Origin: Lysinibacillus_B sp042920265
GTDB lineage: Bacteria; Bacillota; Bacilli; Bacillales_A; Planococcaceae
Assembly: GCF_042920265.1 (NCBI RefSeq)
Contig: NZ_JBDQZI010000018.1
Location: 1 to 64,000 of the forward strand
DNA length: 64,000 nt
Direction of reading: 5' to 3'
This document shows, piece after piece, positions 26,643 through 36,776 of the stretch (positions within the stretch are counted from its first letter, which is position 1; each line of letters opens with the position of its first letter). The position numbers were made by a program, and so were the translations under genes. Under the pieces are notes generated by a model. It was not told the DNA's origin and did no database searches. It saw only the letters and a list, made by a program, of their open reading frames with translations.

Positions 26643-26777
26643 TCTTGTCCCCACCTCATACTTTTCTTTACATGCTATATCCTACCATGTGAGATTATGT
26701 GATTCAATGAATACGATTTTGACACGTATATAGTAAGCTGAAATTTGTGTCAAAAAAAGGTCTATAGTTAGAGAAGT

Positions 26778-26900
26778 CCCTATATGAGCAAAACGTTATT
26801 ATATACGGGCAAAAGAATAATCTATCCGAGCAAAAGATTTATGTATACGAGCAAAACAACATCACAAACAGGCAAAAAGCAAACCGCTCCAAGCAAAATC
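26778..26900 (-). repeat. 21-bp-period degenerate repeat, locus 2
   Basis: Six GRGCAAAA cores have their C at 26789, 26810, 26831, 26852, 26873 and 26894, exactly 21 bases apart each time. The unit is roughly TATMCGAGCAAAA plus eight variable bases. Read on the minus strand this is the same TTTTGCTCG core as at 15178 and 38784. It lies downstream of the yisK terminator and upstream of yisL. Confidence 0.75.
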
Positions 26901-26923
26901 TCTTGCCACGCAAATTATCCCAT

Positions 26924-26949
26924 AAAAAAGAGCCGCCCTTCAGCGACTC
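26924..26949 (-). terminator. Terminator of yisK
   Basis: On the minus strand GAGTCGC pairs with GCGGCTC (one wobble), followed by six T. It starts nine bases after the yisK stop. Confidence 0.8.
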
Positions 26950-26958
26950 TCTCCTAAA

Positions 26959-27861
26959 CTATTCAAAACGATTTACTAACGTACCGATTCCTTCGATGGA
27001 TACTTTCACTTCATCGCCCGCTTTTAAATATTGCGGTGGATTCATACCTTTTCCTACACCTACTGGAGTACCTGTTAAAATCACATCGCCTGGCTCAAGC
27101 GTGACATACTGCGAGACAATCGAAATAATATCCACTACAGAGAACATCATATCCTTCGTTGAACCATTTTGACGTAATGCCCCGTTCACCTTCGTTACGA
27201 TCGAAAGGTTTTGTGGATTTGGAATCTCATCTTTTGATACAAGATATGGGCCAAGTGGGCATGTACCATCTAAACTTTTCCCTAAGAAGAACTGACCGTG
27301 ACGGTATTGAACATCCCGTGCTGACAGATCATTACCAATTGTATAACCAAAAACGTAATCATACGCCATCGCTTTCGGGATATTTTGACCACGCTTCCCG
27401 ATGACGATTGCTAATTCCCCTTCATAATCGAGTGAATCTGTCTTATCTGCATGAATTGGTAATGTCATACCATCTGCTGCAATCGCTGTTGGTGATTTCG
27501 TAAAAATCATAATATTTTCAGGTGCTTTGTCTGCGCCCATCTCCACTGCGTGCTCATTGTAATTTTTTCCGACACACAAAATATTTTTCGGTGTACGCGG
27601 AATTGGGGCAAGCCACTCAATTTCTGTAAATGTATACTTAAATGCTTCGACTTCATCGCTTTGTTTAGCTGCTTCTACTAATTTACGCATCTTTTCTACA
27701 AAGTCGAAACCTAGTGAAATACCGTCAATAATCGTAGACGGGAATGATGGGAGAACATTTAACTCCTCCTGAATTTTTAAAACGTCCCATACGGCTTCTT
27801 CTTTTTTTACTTTTGGTCCGAATTTTACTTTTCCGTCTAGCTTAAACGATAATAGTTTCAT
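26959..27861 (-). CDS. yisK: FAH-family hydrolase/decarboxylase YisK
   Basis: Fumarylacetoacetate-hydrolase-fold enzyme of 300 residues, like B. subtilis YisK, reported to act on oxaloacetate. The metal site is visible as DYEGELAIVIG (two glutamates) with a downstream Asp in NDLSARDVQ; the GKSLDGTCPLGP and LTGTPVGVG segments are typical of the fold. The N-terminal extension before residue 90 is the usual YisK cap. The start is ATG with GAAGGAG upstream. The yisK-yisL pairing matches B. subtilis. Confidence 0.9.
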   Translation of the reverse strand: MKLLSFKLDGKVKFGPKVKKEEAVWDVLKIQEELNVLPSFPSTIIDGISLGFDFVEKMRKLVEAAKQSDEVEAFKYTFTEIEWLAPIPRTPKNILCVGKNYNEHAVEMGADKAPENIMIFTKSPTAIAADGMTLPIHADKTDSLDYEGELAIVIGKRGQNIPKAMAYDYVFGYTIGNDLSARDVQYRHGQFFLGKSLDGTCPLGPYLVSKDEIPNPQNLSIVTKVNGALRQNGSTKDMMFSVVDIISIVSQYVTLEPGDVILTGTPVGVGKGMNPPQYLKAGDEVKVSIEGIGTLVNRFE

Positions 27862-27918
27862 AGTGTTAAAGCGCTCCTTCTTTTTTCTACATCATACATC
27901 AAACCTTTAAAAATTTCC

Positions 27919-29091
27919 TCACTTTTCTGAATACATTTTTCTATAAGTTAATTTCTTCACCGCTGCTTCAAGTGGACCTTGCTTAAACTTCGATAGCCAT
28001 AGCTCCGCTACAATGACTTGTACAACAAAAATACCTAACGCAATGTACACAGCTGTTGGCACATCAATTTTCCCGTAAAGACCAAAGCCGTAATTATAAA
28101 AGATCGTCGTACAAATGACAGATTGTAAAATATACATCGTCATCGACATGCGCCCGATTTTAGCAAGCGGTGATAATACCTTGACGATAGCTGGAACGAA
28201 ACATAGCACGACGAAAATAGCGATATACCCTACCGAAAGAATCGGTCCACCTACATAAACTTTTACATAATACAGTAAATACGTATATGAAAATGTCGTT
28301 GGTGCACTTTTAATAAATAAACCAACTGCTGTTGCCACGATCGCCAGCGTAATCCATAAGCCTTTTAATTCTTTTGCGCGTTCGATTAATCGCCATTTCG
28401 CTGCAGCGGCCCCCATGAGCATAAACGGTAAAATCATAAATAATGAACTAAACCACATGAAAAAGCTCATCTGCATAGATAAATCCTGTAACCGTTGCAT
28501 AAACGCATCTATGTATCCACCTGTCGCATAAGCGGTAATGGCATTTTGTACCTTTTGGATATCGACTGCTGTCTCGGTCATTTCTGCATTCAATATGCCT
28601 TGCATACTAAATAGCAATATATAAAGGCTGTGCATAAGCAGCTGTAAAATGAGTGCAATTATTAGTAGCACCCCGCTGTTTTTGCGCATAAGTGCAATGA
28701 CAAACAATCCACAAAAAGCATACATCGCGATGATGTCACCCCACCATAAAAGTAAAGCATGCAGCATCCCTATAACAAATAAAATGAGTAGACGCTTCGG
28801 GGCAAATTTATAAAAGTTTGTACCAACGCGCTGTGCCTTCATATACTGCATTGCTAAACCATATCCGAACAACATCGAAAATAATGGATAAAAGCTACTT
28901 TGCACATAAATATCTAACGCCTGATGCCACATAATATCAATTGCTTCGGTAAACCAATCCTGTAGCATAATGTAAGGTTGCGGTAAATAAAACCCAAAAA
29001 TATTGACGAGCAATATTCCTAATAAACTAAAGCCTCGGATCATATCAATAGTGGTGACACGTTCATTTAGTTGTGTTGGTTGAAAATTCAA
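27919..29091 (-). CDS. DUF418 family membrane protein (YeiB-like)
   Basis: A 390-residue integral membrane protein with about ten helices. The family opening is intact: RVTTIDMIRGFSLLGILLVN at residues 11-30, followed by the heparan-N-acetyltransferase-like N-terminal region and a C-terminal DUF418 domain. Relatives may move acyl groups across the membrane, but no reaction is established. The start is TTG with AAAGGAGG nine bases upstream. It lies 57 bases before yisK with no terminator seen between, so it may be co-transcribed with yisK. Confidence 0.85.
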   Translation of the reverse strand: MNFQPTQLNERVTTIDMIRGFSLLGILLVNIFGFYLPQPYIMLQDWFTEAIDIMWHQALDIYVQSSFYPLFSMLFGYGLAMQYMKAQRVGTNFYKFAPKRLLILFVIGMLHALLLWWGDIIAMYAFCGLFVIALMRKNSGVLLIIALILQLLMHSLYILLFSMQGILNAEMTETAVDIQKVQNAITAYATGGYIDAFMQRLQDLSMQMSFFMWFSSLFMILPFMLMGAAAAKWRLIERAKELKGLWITLAIVATAVGLFIKSAPTTFSYTYLLYYVKVYVGGPILSVGYIAIFVVLCFVPAIVKVLSPLAKIGRMSMTMYILQSVICTTIFYNYGFGLYGKIDVPTAVYIALGIFVVQVIVAELWLSKFKQGPLEAAVKKLTYRKMYSEK

Positions 29092-29292
29092 TCGAAAACC
29101 TCCTTTACTATCCTTTATCTTACAATAGATTAAACGTAAAACGTAGAGACTAGGTTCACTTCACATAAATGTTAGAAATAAAAACAAAGGTTTAATTGGC
29201 ACATAATTTATTATTAGAAAAACAACACTTACACCAAATAGTGTGCATTACTATCTTTCTTATGCGGACCCTTATACTTTCCCGTTATCCAT

Positions 29293-29321
29293 GAAAAAGC
29301 GTGCCACGATCGTAGCACGCT
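29293..29321 (-). terminator. Terminator of addBA
   Basis: On the minus strand AGCGTGC pairs with GCACGCT around an inner ACGATCGT, followed by five T. It begins eight bases after the addA stop. Confidence 0.8.
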
Positions 29322-29328
29322 GTAAAAC

Positions 29329-32300
29329 TTACATACTTATACATTCCCCAATATCATATAAATACAACACTTGCTCATCTACTTGGATATGCTTAATGAC
29401 GTCAATCGCTTCTGCATAAATTGATAATTGTACACGATAGCGATTGCTCATCTCTTCTGTTAATTTCGGCTCCACATCAAAAGGCGGGCGAATTTTATCT
29501 GTCTTATAATCCAGTAACACCCAACGCCCTTCTATATCACGGAATAGGCAGTCAATCACCCCTTGGACAATTTGCGCATCACCATCCTGATCAACACGGC
29601 TTAATGTAAACGGTACTTCACGTAGCATTGCTGTCGCCTGTTTAAAGCGTTCGCCAATCGACGAAGCAAAGAATTGCATCACATCTTCCATCTCCATGAC
29701 AGCCGCTTCCTGTTCACGTAGTATCGCCCGGTCCACTAATTGTTGTAAAAATGCATTCGCTTCTTCTATACTCGTAAATCCTTGTTGTGGTACATGCTGC
29801 ATGACGGCATGGACAACTGTACCGATTTCTGCATTGGACATTTTCTTTTCCTGCATAAATAGAGGACGTCTCGCTAACATCGTCGTAGAACGTTTCAACA
29901 AGTGGGGCGTTGGTTGATCGTCTTCTTGCTGTTGCAGTGCCTCATAACGTTTTATTTCCGATACAGATGTTTTAGACTTCTTCATCGTTGCCTGTTGATA
30001 TGGGTATTCAGCTGTAAAGCGTTTCGTTAGTAGCTCCACAAGCATTTCATCTGGCTCTCGCTTTTCTGTTTCTTGTACTACTACTTCTTCCCCTTCTTTT
30101 TTCGCACGGAACTTATCATTTGAAAGTACCGTCACTTGCCATAAAGCATCTGTGAGCATCTCTGCTTGTGGCACATCTTCTGTAATCGATAACGTTAAGA
30201 AGTCATTGTGACGCGCTACCGCAGGACCTACCCAGTCTAAATAATTGCTTGCCCCTGCACGAAGATAGTCTGGTAAAATGGCATCGCTCGGCAACTCCTG
30301 CAATGCTTCCCACTTTTCTTTCGTCTTCTCCCAATCTTTCACAGAGCCGACCATGATAAGCTTTTCTTTTGCACGGGTCATTGCCACATACAGAATACGC
30401 ATTTCCTCTGCCTTCATTTTCGCAATTTTCTTCTCTTTCATCGCTAAGTAAGGAAGCGATGTATAGACAATGCGGTGCTCAGGATCAATCGCTTTTACGG
30501 CCATTCCAAAGTCTTGGTCGAACAAATACGAGCCGTTAAAATCTTGCATATTGAACTTACTTGACATCCCTGCGACAAAAACAACTGGGAACTCCAGCCC
30601 TTTCGATGAGTGAATCGTCACTAAACGGACCACGTCATCCGCTTCACCAATCGATTTGGCAATGCCTAAATCATCTCCACGCGATTTCATGCGGTCAATA
30701 AAACGAAGGAAACGAAACAGCCCGCGGAACGATGTCTTTTCATAGGCAAGGGCACGGTCATGTAACGCACGTAAATTTGCTTGACGTTGCTTCCCATTTG
30801 CCATCGCACCGACCATTTCGTAGTAATGTGTCTTTAAATAAATATCCCAAATTAAATCTGCAAGCGCCCCCCGACGAGCCGCACTACGCCAATCGCTTAG
30901 CTGGTGCATAAATTGCTCTAGCTTCTTTCGGGTCTCCACACGCATGGACTGTGCTCCGTCAGCTAAATAGTTTTTTAACGCTTCATAATACGGTACGTTG
31001 CGTTTAGCTAAACGAATTTCTGCTAATTCATTTTCATTTAGCCCAATAAATGGCGCACGGAGCACAGATGCTAACGGAATATCTTGATACGGATTATCGA
31101 TGACCTTTAATAAATTCAGCATGATCATTACTTCGAGTGCATCAAAATAACCTTTTGCAGATTCTGCATATAACGGGATCCCTGCTGCTTTAAATTCCTC
31201 TGCTAAATCCGCCGACCATTTCATCGAGCGCATCAAAATGACAATATCGCTATAACGAATCGGGCGTGACTCTTTCGTTTTCGGATTATACACGGGATAC
31301 TCCGAATCAATCATATGCTGAATGCGCTTAATAATATAACGCGCTTCTTGCTGTGCACGACCAATCTCTTCTATTTCTTGCTCTTCTTCTGTTGCATCCT
31401 CTTGATAAGAGGTATCATTCGTATTCGATTCATCTAAAATGACTAGTTCTACTGGCACATTTTCAGGCGTATAGCTTGCGCTGAATTTTAACGCCGCCTT
31501 ATCATCGTAATTAATTTCGCCGACCTTCTCATCCATCACTTGCGAAAATACATAGTTCGTACTATTTAATACTTCTTGACGGCTTCGGAAGTTAGCATTT
31601 AAGTCAATCTTCATTCCTGTCCCATTCGGATTTGGCATGAACTCTTTATATTTACGCAGGAATAGACGCGGTTCTGCTAGACGGAAGGCGTAGATCGATT
31701 GCTTTACATCGCCTACCATAAATAGGTTCCCATCCGATTCCCCGCCCGATTTGACCAGCTGTAAAATCGTTTCCTGTAGCATGTTGACGTCCTGGTACTC
31801 ATCGACAAGCACCTCTTTAAAACGGGCTTGGAAATCAAGTGCTACTGCAGAAGCCGTCAGCCCATCTTCCTGTTTTTCCGTTAAAATTTCGAGCGCATAA
31901 TGCTCTAAATCGGAGAAGTCGACTAACCCACGCTCGAGCTTTGCCTGTTTAAACGCTTCACTATAAGCAATCGTTAAGGCCACGAGCGTTTCGATAATCG
32001 GTTTCATATCACAAATTTCTTTGACTAAATGTTCAGGACTGCGAACAAAGAATGTCTCCTTTATCGTTTTAACTAAGTCTTTGGCACGATCACGGTTATC
32101 TTTTGCTACCTTTTTGGCATATTCGTCGGCATTATCCGCTTTTTTCACCGTCGGCATACGCACCCAATTGGCTTTTTGCATATGGTCGTAAAGGTCTTGC
32201 CATGTTCCGTATTGCATTTTCTCTAGCGCTACGCGTACAAACGCTTCTTCTTCCGTTGCCACCGTTGCATACGCGGTTAAGCCAAATGCAGGAGTCGCAA

Positions 32301-33045
32301 ACTTTTGCATCTCTTGCAAACTTTTATGTGCAGCAATGAGTGTATGCTCAATTGATTTTTTTAGTTCTCGTACAAACGGTAAATCATCTACCGTTACATC
32401 TTCTGCTAAATGATACGCATCTGGCAATGTACGAAGCCATGCATACTGATCAGGCTGTACACGTGACATTTCATACAATTGCTCAATGAGTTTTTCAATT
32501 TGCTGATCGCTTCGGTCAGACGTAAAGCTATCCACTAACCGGTATACTTCTTCTTGCGTTAACGTTTCTTCTTTTTCTCCGTAAGCACGTTCTAACACTT
32601 GCGCTAATACGTCATCACGAAGTAACGCTACCTCATCCTGACTGGCAATACGAAACCCAGGATCAAGGTCAATCATATAAGCATACTGGCGACAAATGGC
32701 TAAACAGAATGAGTGAAGTGTTGAAATTTGTGCTTTACCGATCAAGCTTAATTGACGGCGTAAAAACTGATTATGCGGATCGTTAGCAATCGCCTTTTCC
32801 AGTGCTTCTGCCATTCGATTTCGCATTTCAGCTGCGGAAGCGTTTGTAAATGTAACAACGAGCAATTGATCTACATCAATTCGTTTCTCTACTGGGGCAA
32901 GTACTTTTTGAATAAGACGCTCAATTAACACCGCTGTTTTCCCTGAACCGGCAGCTGCTGCGACTAATATATCTTGACCTTCAGCGTATATTGCTTTCCA
33001 CTGCTCATCCGTCCACATCGCTTCACTCGGCTTCGTTGGAATCAT
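29329..33045 (-). CDS. addA: AddA subunit of the AddAB helicase-nuclease
   Basis: ATP-dependent 3'-5' helicase and nuclease that resects double-strand breaks for recombination. The 1238 residues carry a UvrD/Rep-type helicase (Walker A AAAGSGKTA near residue 33, motif II VDEYQD, motif VI region VAMTRAKEKL) and a C-terminal RecB-type nuclease with GVIDCLFRD and LLDYKTDK. The start is the ATG of MIPTKP, ten bases after AAGGAG; an in-frame GTG three codons earlier is possible. It overlaps the end of addB by about 23 bases, so the subunits are translationally coupled. Confidence 0.96.
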   Translation of the reverse strand: MIPTKPSEAMWTDEQWKAIYAEGQDILVAAAAGSGKTAVLIERLIQKVLAPVEKRIDVDQLLVVTFTNASAAEMRNRMAEALEKAIANDPHNQFLRRQLSLIGKAQISTLHSFCLAICRQYAYMIDLDPGFRIASQDEVALLRDDVLAQVLERAYGEKEETLTQEEVYRLVDSFTSDRSDQQIEKLIEQLYEMSRVQPDQYAWLRTLPDAYHLAEDVTVDDLPFVRELKKSIEHTLIAAHKSLQEMQKFATPAFGLTAYATVATEEEAFVRVALEKMQYGTWQDLYDHMQKANWVRMPTVKKADNADEYAKKVAKDNRDRAKDLVKTIKETFFVRSPEHLVKEICDMKPIIETLVALTIAYSEAFKQAKLERGLVDFSDLEHYALEILTEKQEDGLTASAVALDFQARFKEVLVDEYQDVNMLQETILQLVKSGGESDGNLFMVGDVKQSIYAFRLAEPRLFLRKYKEFMPNPNGTGMKIDLNANFRSRQEVLNSTNYVFSQVMDEKVGEINYDDKAALKFSASYTPENVPVELVILDESNTNDTSYQEDATEEEQEIEEIGRAQQEARYIIKRIQHMIDSEYPVYNPKTKESRPIRYSDIVILMRSMKWSADLAEEFKAAGIPLYAESAKGYFDALEVMIMLNLLKVIDNPYQDIPLASVLRAPFIGLNENELAEIRLAKRNVPYYEALKNYLADGAQSMRVETRKKLEQFMHQLSDWRSAARRGALADLIWDIYLKTHYYEMVGAMANGKQRQANLRALHDRALAYEKTSFRGLFRFLRFIDRMKSRGDDLGIAKSIGEADDVVRLVTIHSSKGLEFPVVFVAGMSSKFNMQDFNGSYLFDQDFGMAVKAIDPEHRIVYTSLPYLAMKEKKIAKMKAEEMRILYVAMTRAKEKLIMVGSVKDWEKTKEKWEALQELPSDAILPDYLRAGASNYLDWVGPAVARHNDFLTLSITEDVPQAEMLTDALWQVTVLSNDKFRAKKEGEEVVVQETEKREPDEMLVELLTKRFTAEYPYQQATMKKSKTSVSEIKRYEALQQQEDDQPTPHLLKRSTTMLARRPLFMQEKKMSNAEIGTVVHAVMQHVPQQGFTSIEEANAFLQQLVDRAILREQEAAVMEMEDVMQFFASSIGERFKQATAMLREVPFTLSRVDQDGDAQIVQGVIDCLFRDIEGRWVLLDYKTDKIRPPFDVEPKLTEEMSNRYRVQLSIYAEAIDVIKHIQVDEQVLYLYDIGECISM

Positions 33046-36000
33046 GTAATCCACACTCCTTCTTTATTTTTTCAATAATCTGATTTGGCTTTTGCGCGCT
33101 CAAATCTTCATAAGCCTGCGTACCATCGCTCGGGTCAAACTGGCAAACGGCTTTATAACTACAATAGTCACAGGCCGCTTTTTTCTTTAAGCGGAATGGG
33201 GAAATCGATGTCTTCCCAGCAAAGATTTCATTGCCCGCTTCCTTATGTTTTTCAATAACAAACTGCTGCAACGCTGGCATCGCTGTGTCATCGACGACTT
33301 TTGAGTGCGCTCCTAGTCCTTTGGATGTTAATGAAACCGGGATAACATTTGATTTTTTTATTTCCGGCAAGTCGCTATCCATCGCCTCTAAAATATCGAT
33401 ATCACTCGTGACAAGTCCGTTCATCCGATACTTTTCCAGACGGCTTAATTCACGAATTTGCTCATCCACCACTTCCTCTAAACGAATCAGCGGATCATGC
33501 ACATGGACATATAACATACCGGCCGGGGCGACAATAATCTCTTTCTCTGCTTTTGGTAATAACAACGAGGCATTTTTTAATGCGACATCTAAATACGTTA
33601 ATAATTGTAAAGAAAGCCCGTGATATACCTCATTTAAATCAATATCGCGGCTTGATGATTTATAATCGACAACGCGTAAATACACCGCGTCTTTTTCTTC
33701 ATACGCATCAATCCGGTCGATTTGACCACGTAAAATCATTTTGCGTCGGTTGTCTAGTTCAATTTCAAGCGCTGGTAATGCTTGTTCTTCCTCTTGTACC
33801 CCTTTATCATCCCGCTTTCCAAAAGGCTTTTCATGTACAATTGGCTTAAACTTAGACACCTTTGCATGCTCTGTTAAGGCAAATAATGTACGCGCCACAA
33901 CACGAATCAACTTTTCTTTAATGTATATATAACGCGAACTACTTTCTAAAATACTATAGGAAAACACCCCTACTAAAGGCTCTACCGTCGCACGTGCTTG
34001 TTGTAAACATTCGCTATATGTTTTTGGAGGCTCATCCTGACTCGTTAAAATCATTCGAAGCGCTTCATGGAATAAATCCCCCATTGCAAAGGTTTCCAGC
34101 TTATATTCATTTCGTTCTTCTAAGCGAAGACCGTACGATGTAAAATGAGCAAATGGACAACGGAAAAATTGCTCAATACGTGAAACACTCGCTGATAATT
34201 CCTCCCCGTACAGAGCCGCTGTATTTTCATCTACTAATGTTTCCGCCACATTTTTCTTATAAAGCGGCTTCGTGACATCGTAAAATACTTCCTGCCATGT
34301 CGGATGACGCTCATAAAATGCCTGGAGCGCAACCCACTCTTCTGCCAATTCCCCGTTCACTTCCGCATGTTTTAATTGCATTGTTAAGTATGCAACCGCA
34401 GGACTTGGATGGCGTAAATAATGCAAAACCTGTTCTTTCTCTAACTCTTCAATGGGATCAATATAAATACGCGCATGCGGCAATGTCCGCTTACCATCCA
34501 CCTCAAACAGTTTGTGTAATCGGTTAATATACAGCGATGGCAATAACCCCTTGCTTTCCTCATCTGCACTTGGGAATGTGAGATACAGTCGATTCGTCGG
34601 TGAAGACATGGCACGATACATTAAAAATGCCTCCTGTAGCAATTTACTGCGAGAGTTCGGTGCTAGCTCATAGTCAATTGCATCAAAGTATTCACGCTCA
34701 GCATCACTAATCAACCCTTCTTTATCGATACGCATTGGATACACACCATCATTCACACCAATAACAAATACGACGTTCATATTATCAAAACGGGAGAACT
34801 CCACAGTGGCCACCGTTACTTCATCCAGACTCGGCGGAATATTTGAAAACTCTAACGCATCGAATCCTTCTTCTAACACTTGCATCGCATCTTCTAGCGC
34901 AATTTGTTGATCACCAAACATGAGCGTAAATTGATCTAACACATTGACCCAACCGTTCCATACTTGGTCATGTTCACTGGCGAACTCAAATACAGCCTCT
35001 TCTAATTCCTGCTCTTTTAATGCTTGGAGCTTTTCATATACTTGTAAGTCATCGATCAATTCATAAATGGCTTTTGCCAGCTCTAAGCCATTTTCGGCCG
35101 CTTTTATTTTTTTCTCTAATACAAGCAGTGGGGTGCGAATCATATCACGGGCATGATGAAGTAACTGCTCCATCTCTGCCTCTGCTGACGTTTGTACCGT
35201 CCCTAATTTTTCTAATGTTCGGAAACGCTTGTACACCCAGAACTTATCTTCTTTCCAACGATTGTGTTGAATCCCTTTTGCAATAACAAAATTCTCTAGT
35301 TGATCTACATGCTCTCGCATCGTATCCATATGGCTATTTAACGGGAAAAATAAATCAGTCTTTACCCCGCGGAAAATCGGTTCATATTGCCAATTCGATT
35401 GAATCACTTCAAGGGCAGAACGAGTAAGCTCAATTAACGGATGATGGAGCATCGGTCGCTTTTCATTCGAGAAAAATGGAATGCCGTACTGTGCAAATGT
35501 CGTCTGAATAATCGGATCATACACATCCGCTTGTCGATACATAATCCCTATATCACGATAACGAATCCCTTCCTCGTGCACGAGGCGAAGTATTTCCCGA
35601 GCAATCCCTTGCACCTCCGCGCGGCGATTGGCCCCTTCCATAATTTGCACGTAGCCCGTTGCCTGTTTTTGTACAGGAACAGGTGCATGAAACTGTTTTT
35701 CAATATGCAGTAAATCGTCATTTGTAAAACGAAATGGATGTTCTAAATGCACACGTGGTTCTACCTCAACCCCTAGTTGCATCGCTTCTTGAATCAATTT
35801 GTCATACGAAAACGCAGCACGATGGAATAATGCTTCCGGTTGTGTCGCCGCAGTTACATCATCAAATGGCAGTACAATTGTGACACGCTTTGCTAATGCA
35901 AGCAGCTGTTGAACAATCGCCAATTCACGTTTTGTAAACATAACAAAGCCATCAATGTAAATATGCGCTTCTTTTATTTTTGATGAATGTTGAAGTTGCT

Positions 36001-36568
36001 CCACTAAAATAGGATAAAACCCTTCCCCATCTACATAACTATCGCCAATCTGTTCTTCTAATTCGCGTAAAATAATGTGAAAGTCTTTCAGTTTCGCAAT
36101 CAATGTATGCGAGGCTTTCACTTGCTCTAATTCCGCAATGAGCAGCACGATCGATTCACTCGTAATATCGTATTGGCTAAACTCTCGAAGTAGCATTTCG
36201 ACTTCCTGAGTAAACCCTCGCTTCCCTGCTGCTTGTCGGAATAACTGAAACTCTTCTTTGTGCTCCTCTAAAATACGGCGTAATAACATGCGATAACCGA
36301 AACTATCAATCCGTTCCTTCGCAATCCCGCCTGTCTCCTGCAAAATAAACCAAGCTAGTCGCTTAAATGTTAATACTTGCGCACGCATAATCCCACGCAC
36401 ATCGTATTTATTTGTTAAATCATGCTCCGTTGTAAAAGACATCTGATCTGGTACGATGATAAAAATCGGATGCCCTAACGGATGCTGTTTTAAATCATCA
36501 ATAATTTCTTGATGGATAGCAGTTGTTTTTCCTACACCTGCACGCCCCGAAATGATGCGTAATGACAA
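33023..36568 (-). CDS. addB: AddB subunit of the AddAB helicase-nuclease
   Basis: Partner of AddA that recognises Chi and supplies the second nuclease. The 1181 residues start MSLRIISGRAGVGKTT, whose Walker A is intact at residues 8-15. The C-terminal nuclease has IDRIDAYEEKD and VVDYKSS, and four cysteines (FRCPFAHF, then CDYCSYKAVC) form the iron-sulfur staple typical of AddB. The start is TTG after AAGGGGGG. First gene of addBA, as in B. subtilis. Confidence 0.96.
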   Translation of the reverse strand: MSLRIISGRAGVGKTTAIHQEIIDDLKQHPLGHPIFIIVPDQMSFTTEHDLTNKYDVRGIMRAQVLTFKRLAWFILQETGGIAKERIDSFGYRMLLRRILEEHKEEFQLFRQAAGKRGFTQEVEMLLREFSQYDITSESIVLLIAELEQVKASHTLIAKLKDFHIILRELEEQIGDSYVDGEGFYPILVEQLQHSSKIKEAHIYIDGFVMFTKRELAIVQQLLALAKRVTIVLPFDDVTAATQPEALFHRAAFSYDKLIQEAMQLGVEVEPRVHLEHPFRFTNDDLLHIEKQFHAPVPVQKQATGYVQIMEGANRRAEVQGIAREILRLVHEEGIRYRDIGIMYRQADVYDPIIQTTFAQYGIPFFSNEKRPMLHHPLIELTRSALEVIQSNWQYEPIFRGVKTDLFFPLNSHMDTMREHVDQLENFVIAKGIQHNRWKEDKFWVYKRFRTLEKLGTVQTSAEAEMEQLLHHARDMIRTPLLVLEKKIKAAENGLELAKAIYELIDDLQVYEKLQALKEQELEEAVFEFASEHDQVWNGWVNVLDQFTLMFGDQQIALEDAMQVLEEGFDALEFSNIPPSLDEVTVATVEFSRFDNMNVVFVIGVNDGVYPMRIDKEGLISDAEREYFDAIDYELAPNSRSKLLQEAFLMYRAMSSPTNRLYLTFPSADEESKGLLPSLYINRLHKLFEVDGKRTLPHARIYIDPIEELEKEQVLHYLRHPSPAVAYLTMQLKHAEVNGELAEEWVALQAFYERHPTWQEVFYDVTKPLYKKNVAETLVDENTAALYGEELSASVSRIEQFFRCPFAHFTSYGLRLEERNEYKLETFAMGDLFHEALRMILTSQDEPPKTYSECLQQARATVEPLVGVFSYSILESSSRYIYIKEKLIRVVARTLFALTEHAKVSKFKPIVHEKPFGKRDDKGVQEEEQALPALEIELDNRRKMILRGQIDRIDAYEEKDAVYLRVVDYKSSSRDIDLNEVYHGLSLQLLTYLDVALKNASLLLPKAEKEIIVAPAGMLYVHVHDPLIRLEEVVDEQIRELSRLEKYRMNGLVTSDIDILEAMDSDLPEIKKSNVIPVSLTSKGLGAHSKVVDDTAMPALQQFVIEKHKEAGNEIFAGKTSISPFRLKKKAACDYCSYKAVCQFDPSDGTQAYEDLSAQKPNQIIEKIKKECGLHDSNEAE

Positions 36569-36607
36569 GGCAATCCCCCCTTAAATATAGTTGCTTCTAT
36601 TGTACCT

Positions 36608-36670
36608 TAGAATGCATGTTCGTGTGTGGATTAAAAAAGTTCATACTAGAAAAACTTATACTTTCTTATC
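36608..36670 (+). repeat. Remnant related to the right flank of module C
   Basis: ACTAGAAAAA followed by CTTATACTTTCTTATC at 36645-36670 matches 10058-10084 with one substitution and one indel; a GAATGC motif also precedes both. It looks like a truncated copy of the repeat at 9902-10090. Confidence 0.35.
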
Positions 36671-36678
36671 TTCCTTAC

Positions 36679-36718
36679 AAAAACCTCGCACACAATGGAA
36701 CAGTCCTGCGATGTTTTT
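36679..36718. terminator. Hairpin with A- and T-runs
   Basis: AAAAACCTCGCA pairs with TGCGATGTTTTT (one mismatch) around a 16-base loop. It lies between the addB start and the yhjE-like stop and could back up the terminator at 36751-36776. Confidence 0.5.
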
Positions 36719-36750
36719 AAATTTACTTGCCATTTCTCCCCAAAATAAAC

Positions 36751-36776
36751 ACGGCGGTTACACTTCACCGCCGTGC
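36751..36776 (-). terminator. Terminator overlapping the end of the yhjE-like gene
   Basis: A perfect 9-bp GC-rich stem (CACGGCGGT with ACCGCCGTG) whose upstream arm is the codons for His-Gly-Gly and whose loop contains the stop codon. T-rich sequence follows on the minus strand. Confidence 0.65.

Noticed and set aside
26778..26900. CRISPR array
   Set aside because: Units are 21 bases in total with only about 8-13 conserved bases and no spacer of fixed length beyond that; there are no cas genes.
26784..26958. Frame encoding seven-residue repeats (YTGKRII, YPSKRFM, YTSKTTS) from the 21-bp array
   Set aside because: The 21-base period naturally gives a heptad peptide. There is no ribosome binding site before the ATG, and the frame runs through the yisK terminator.
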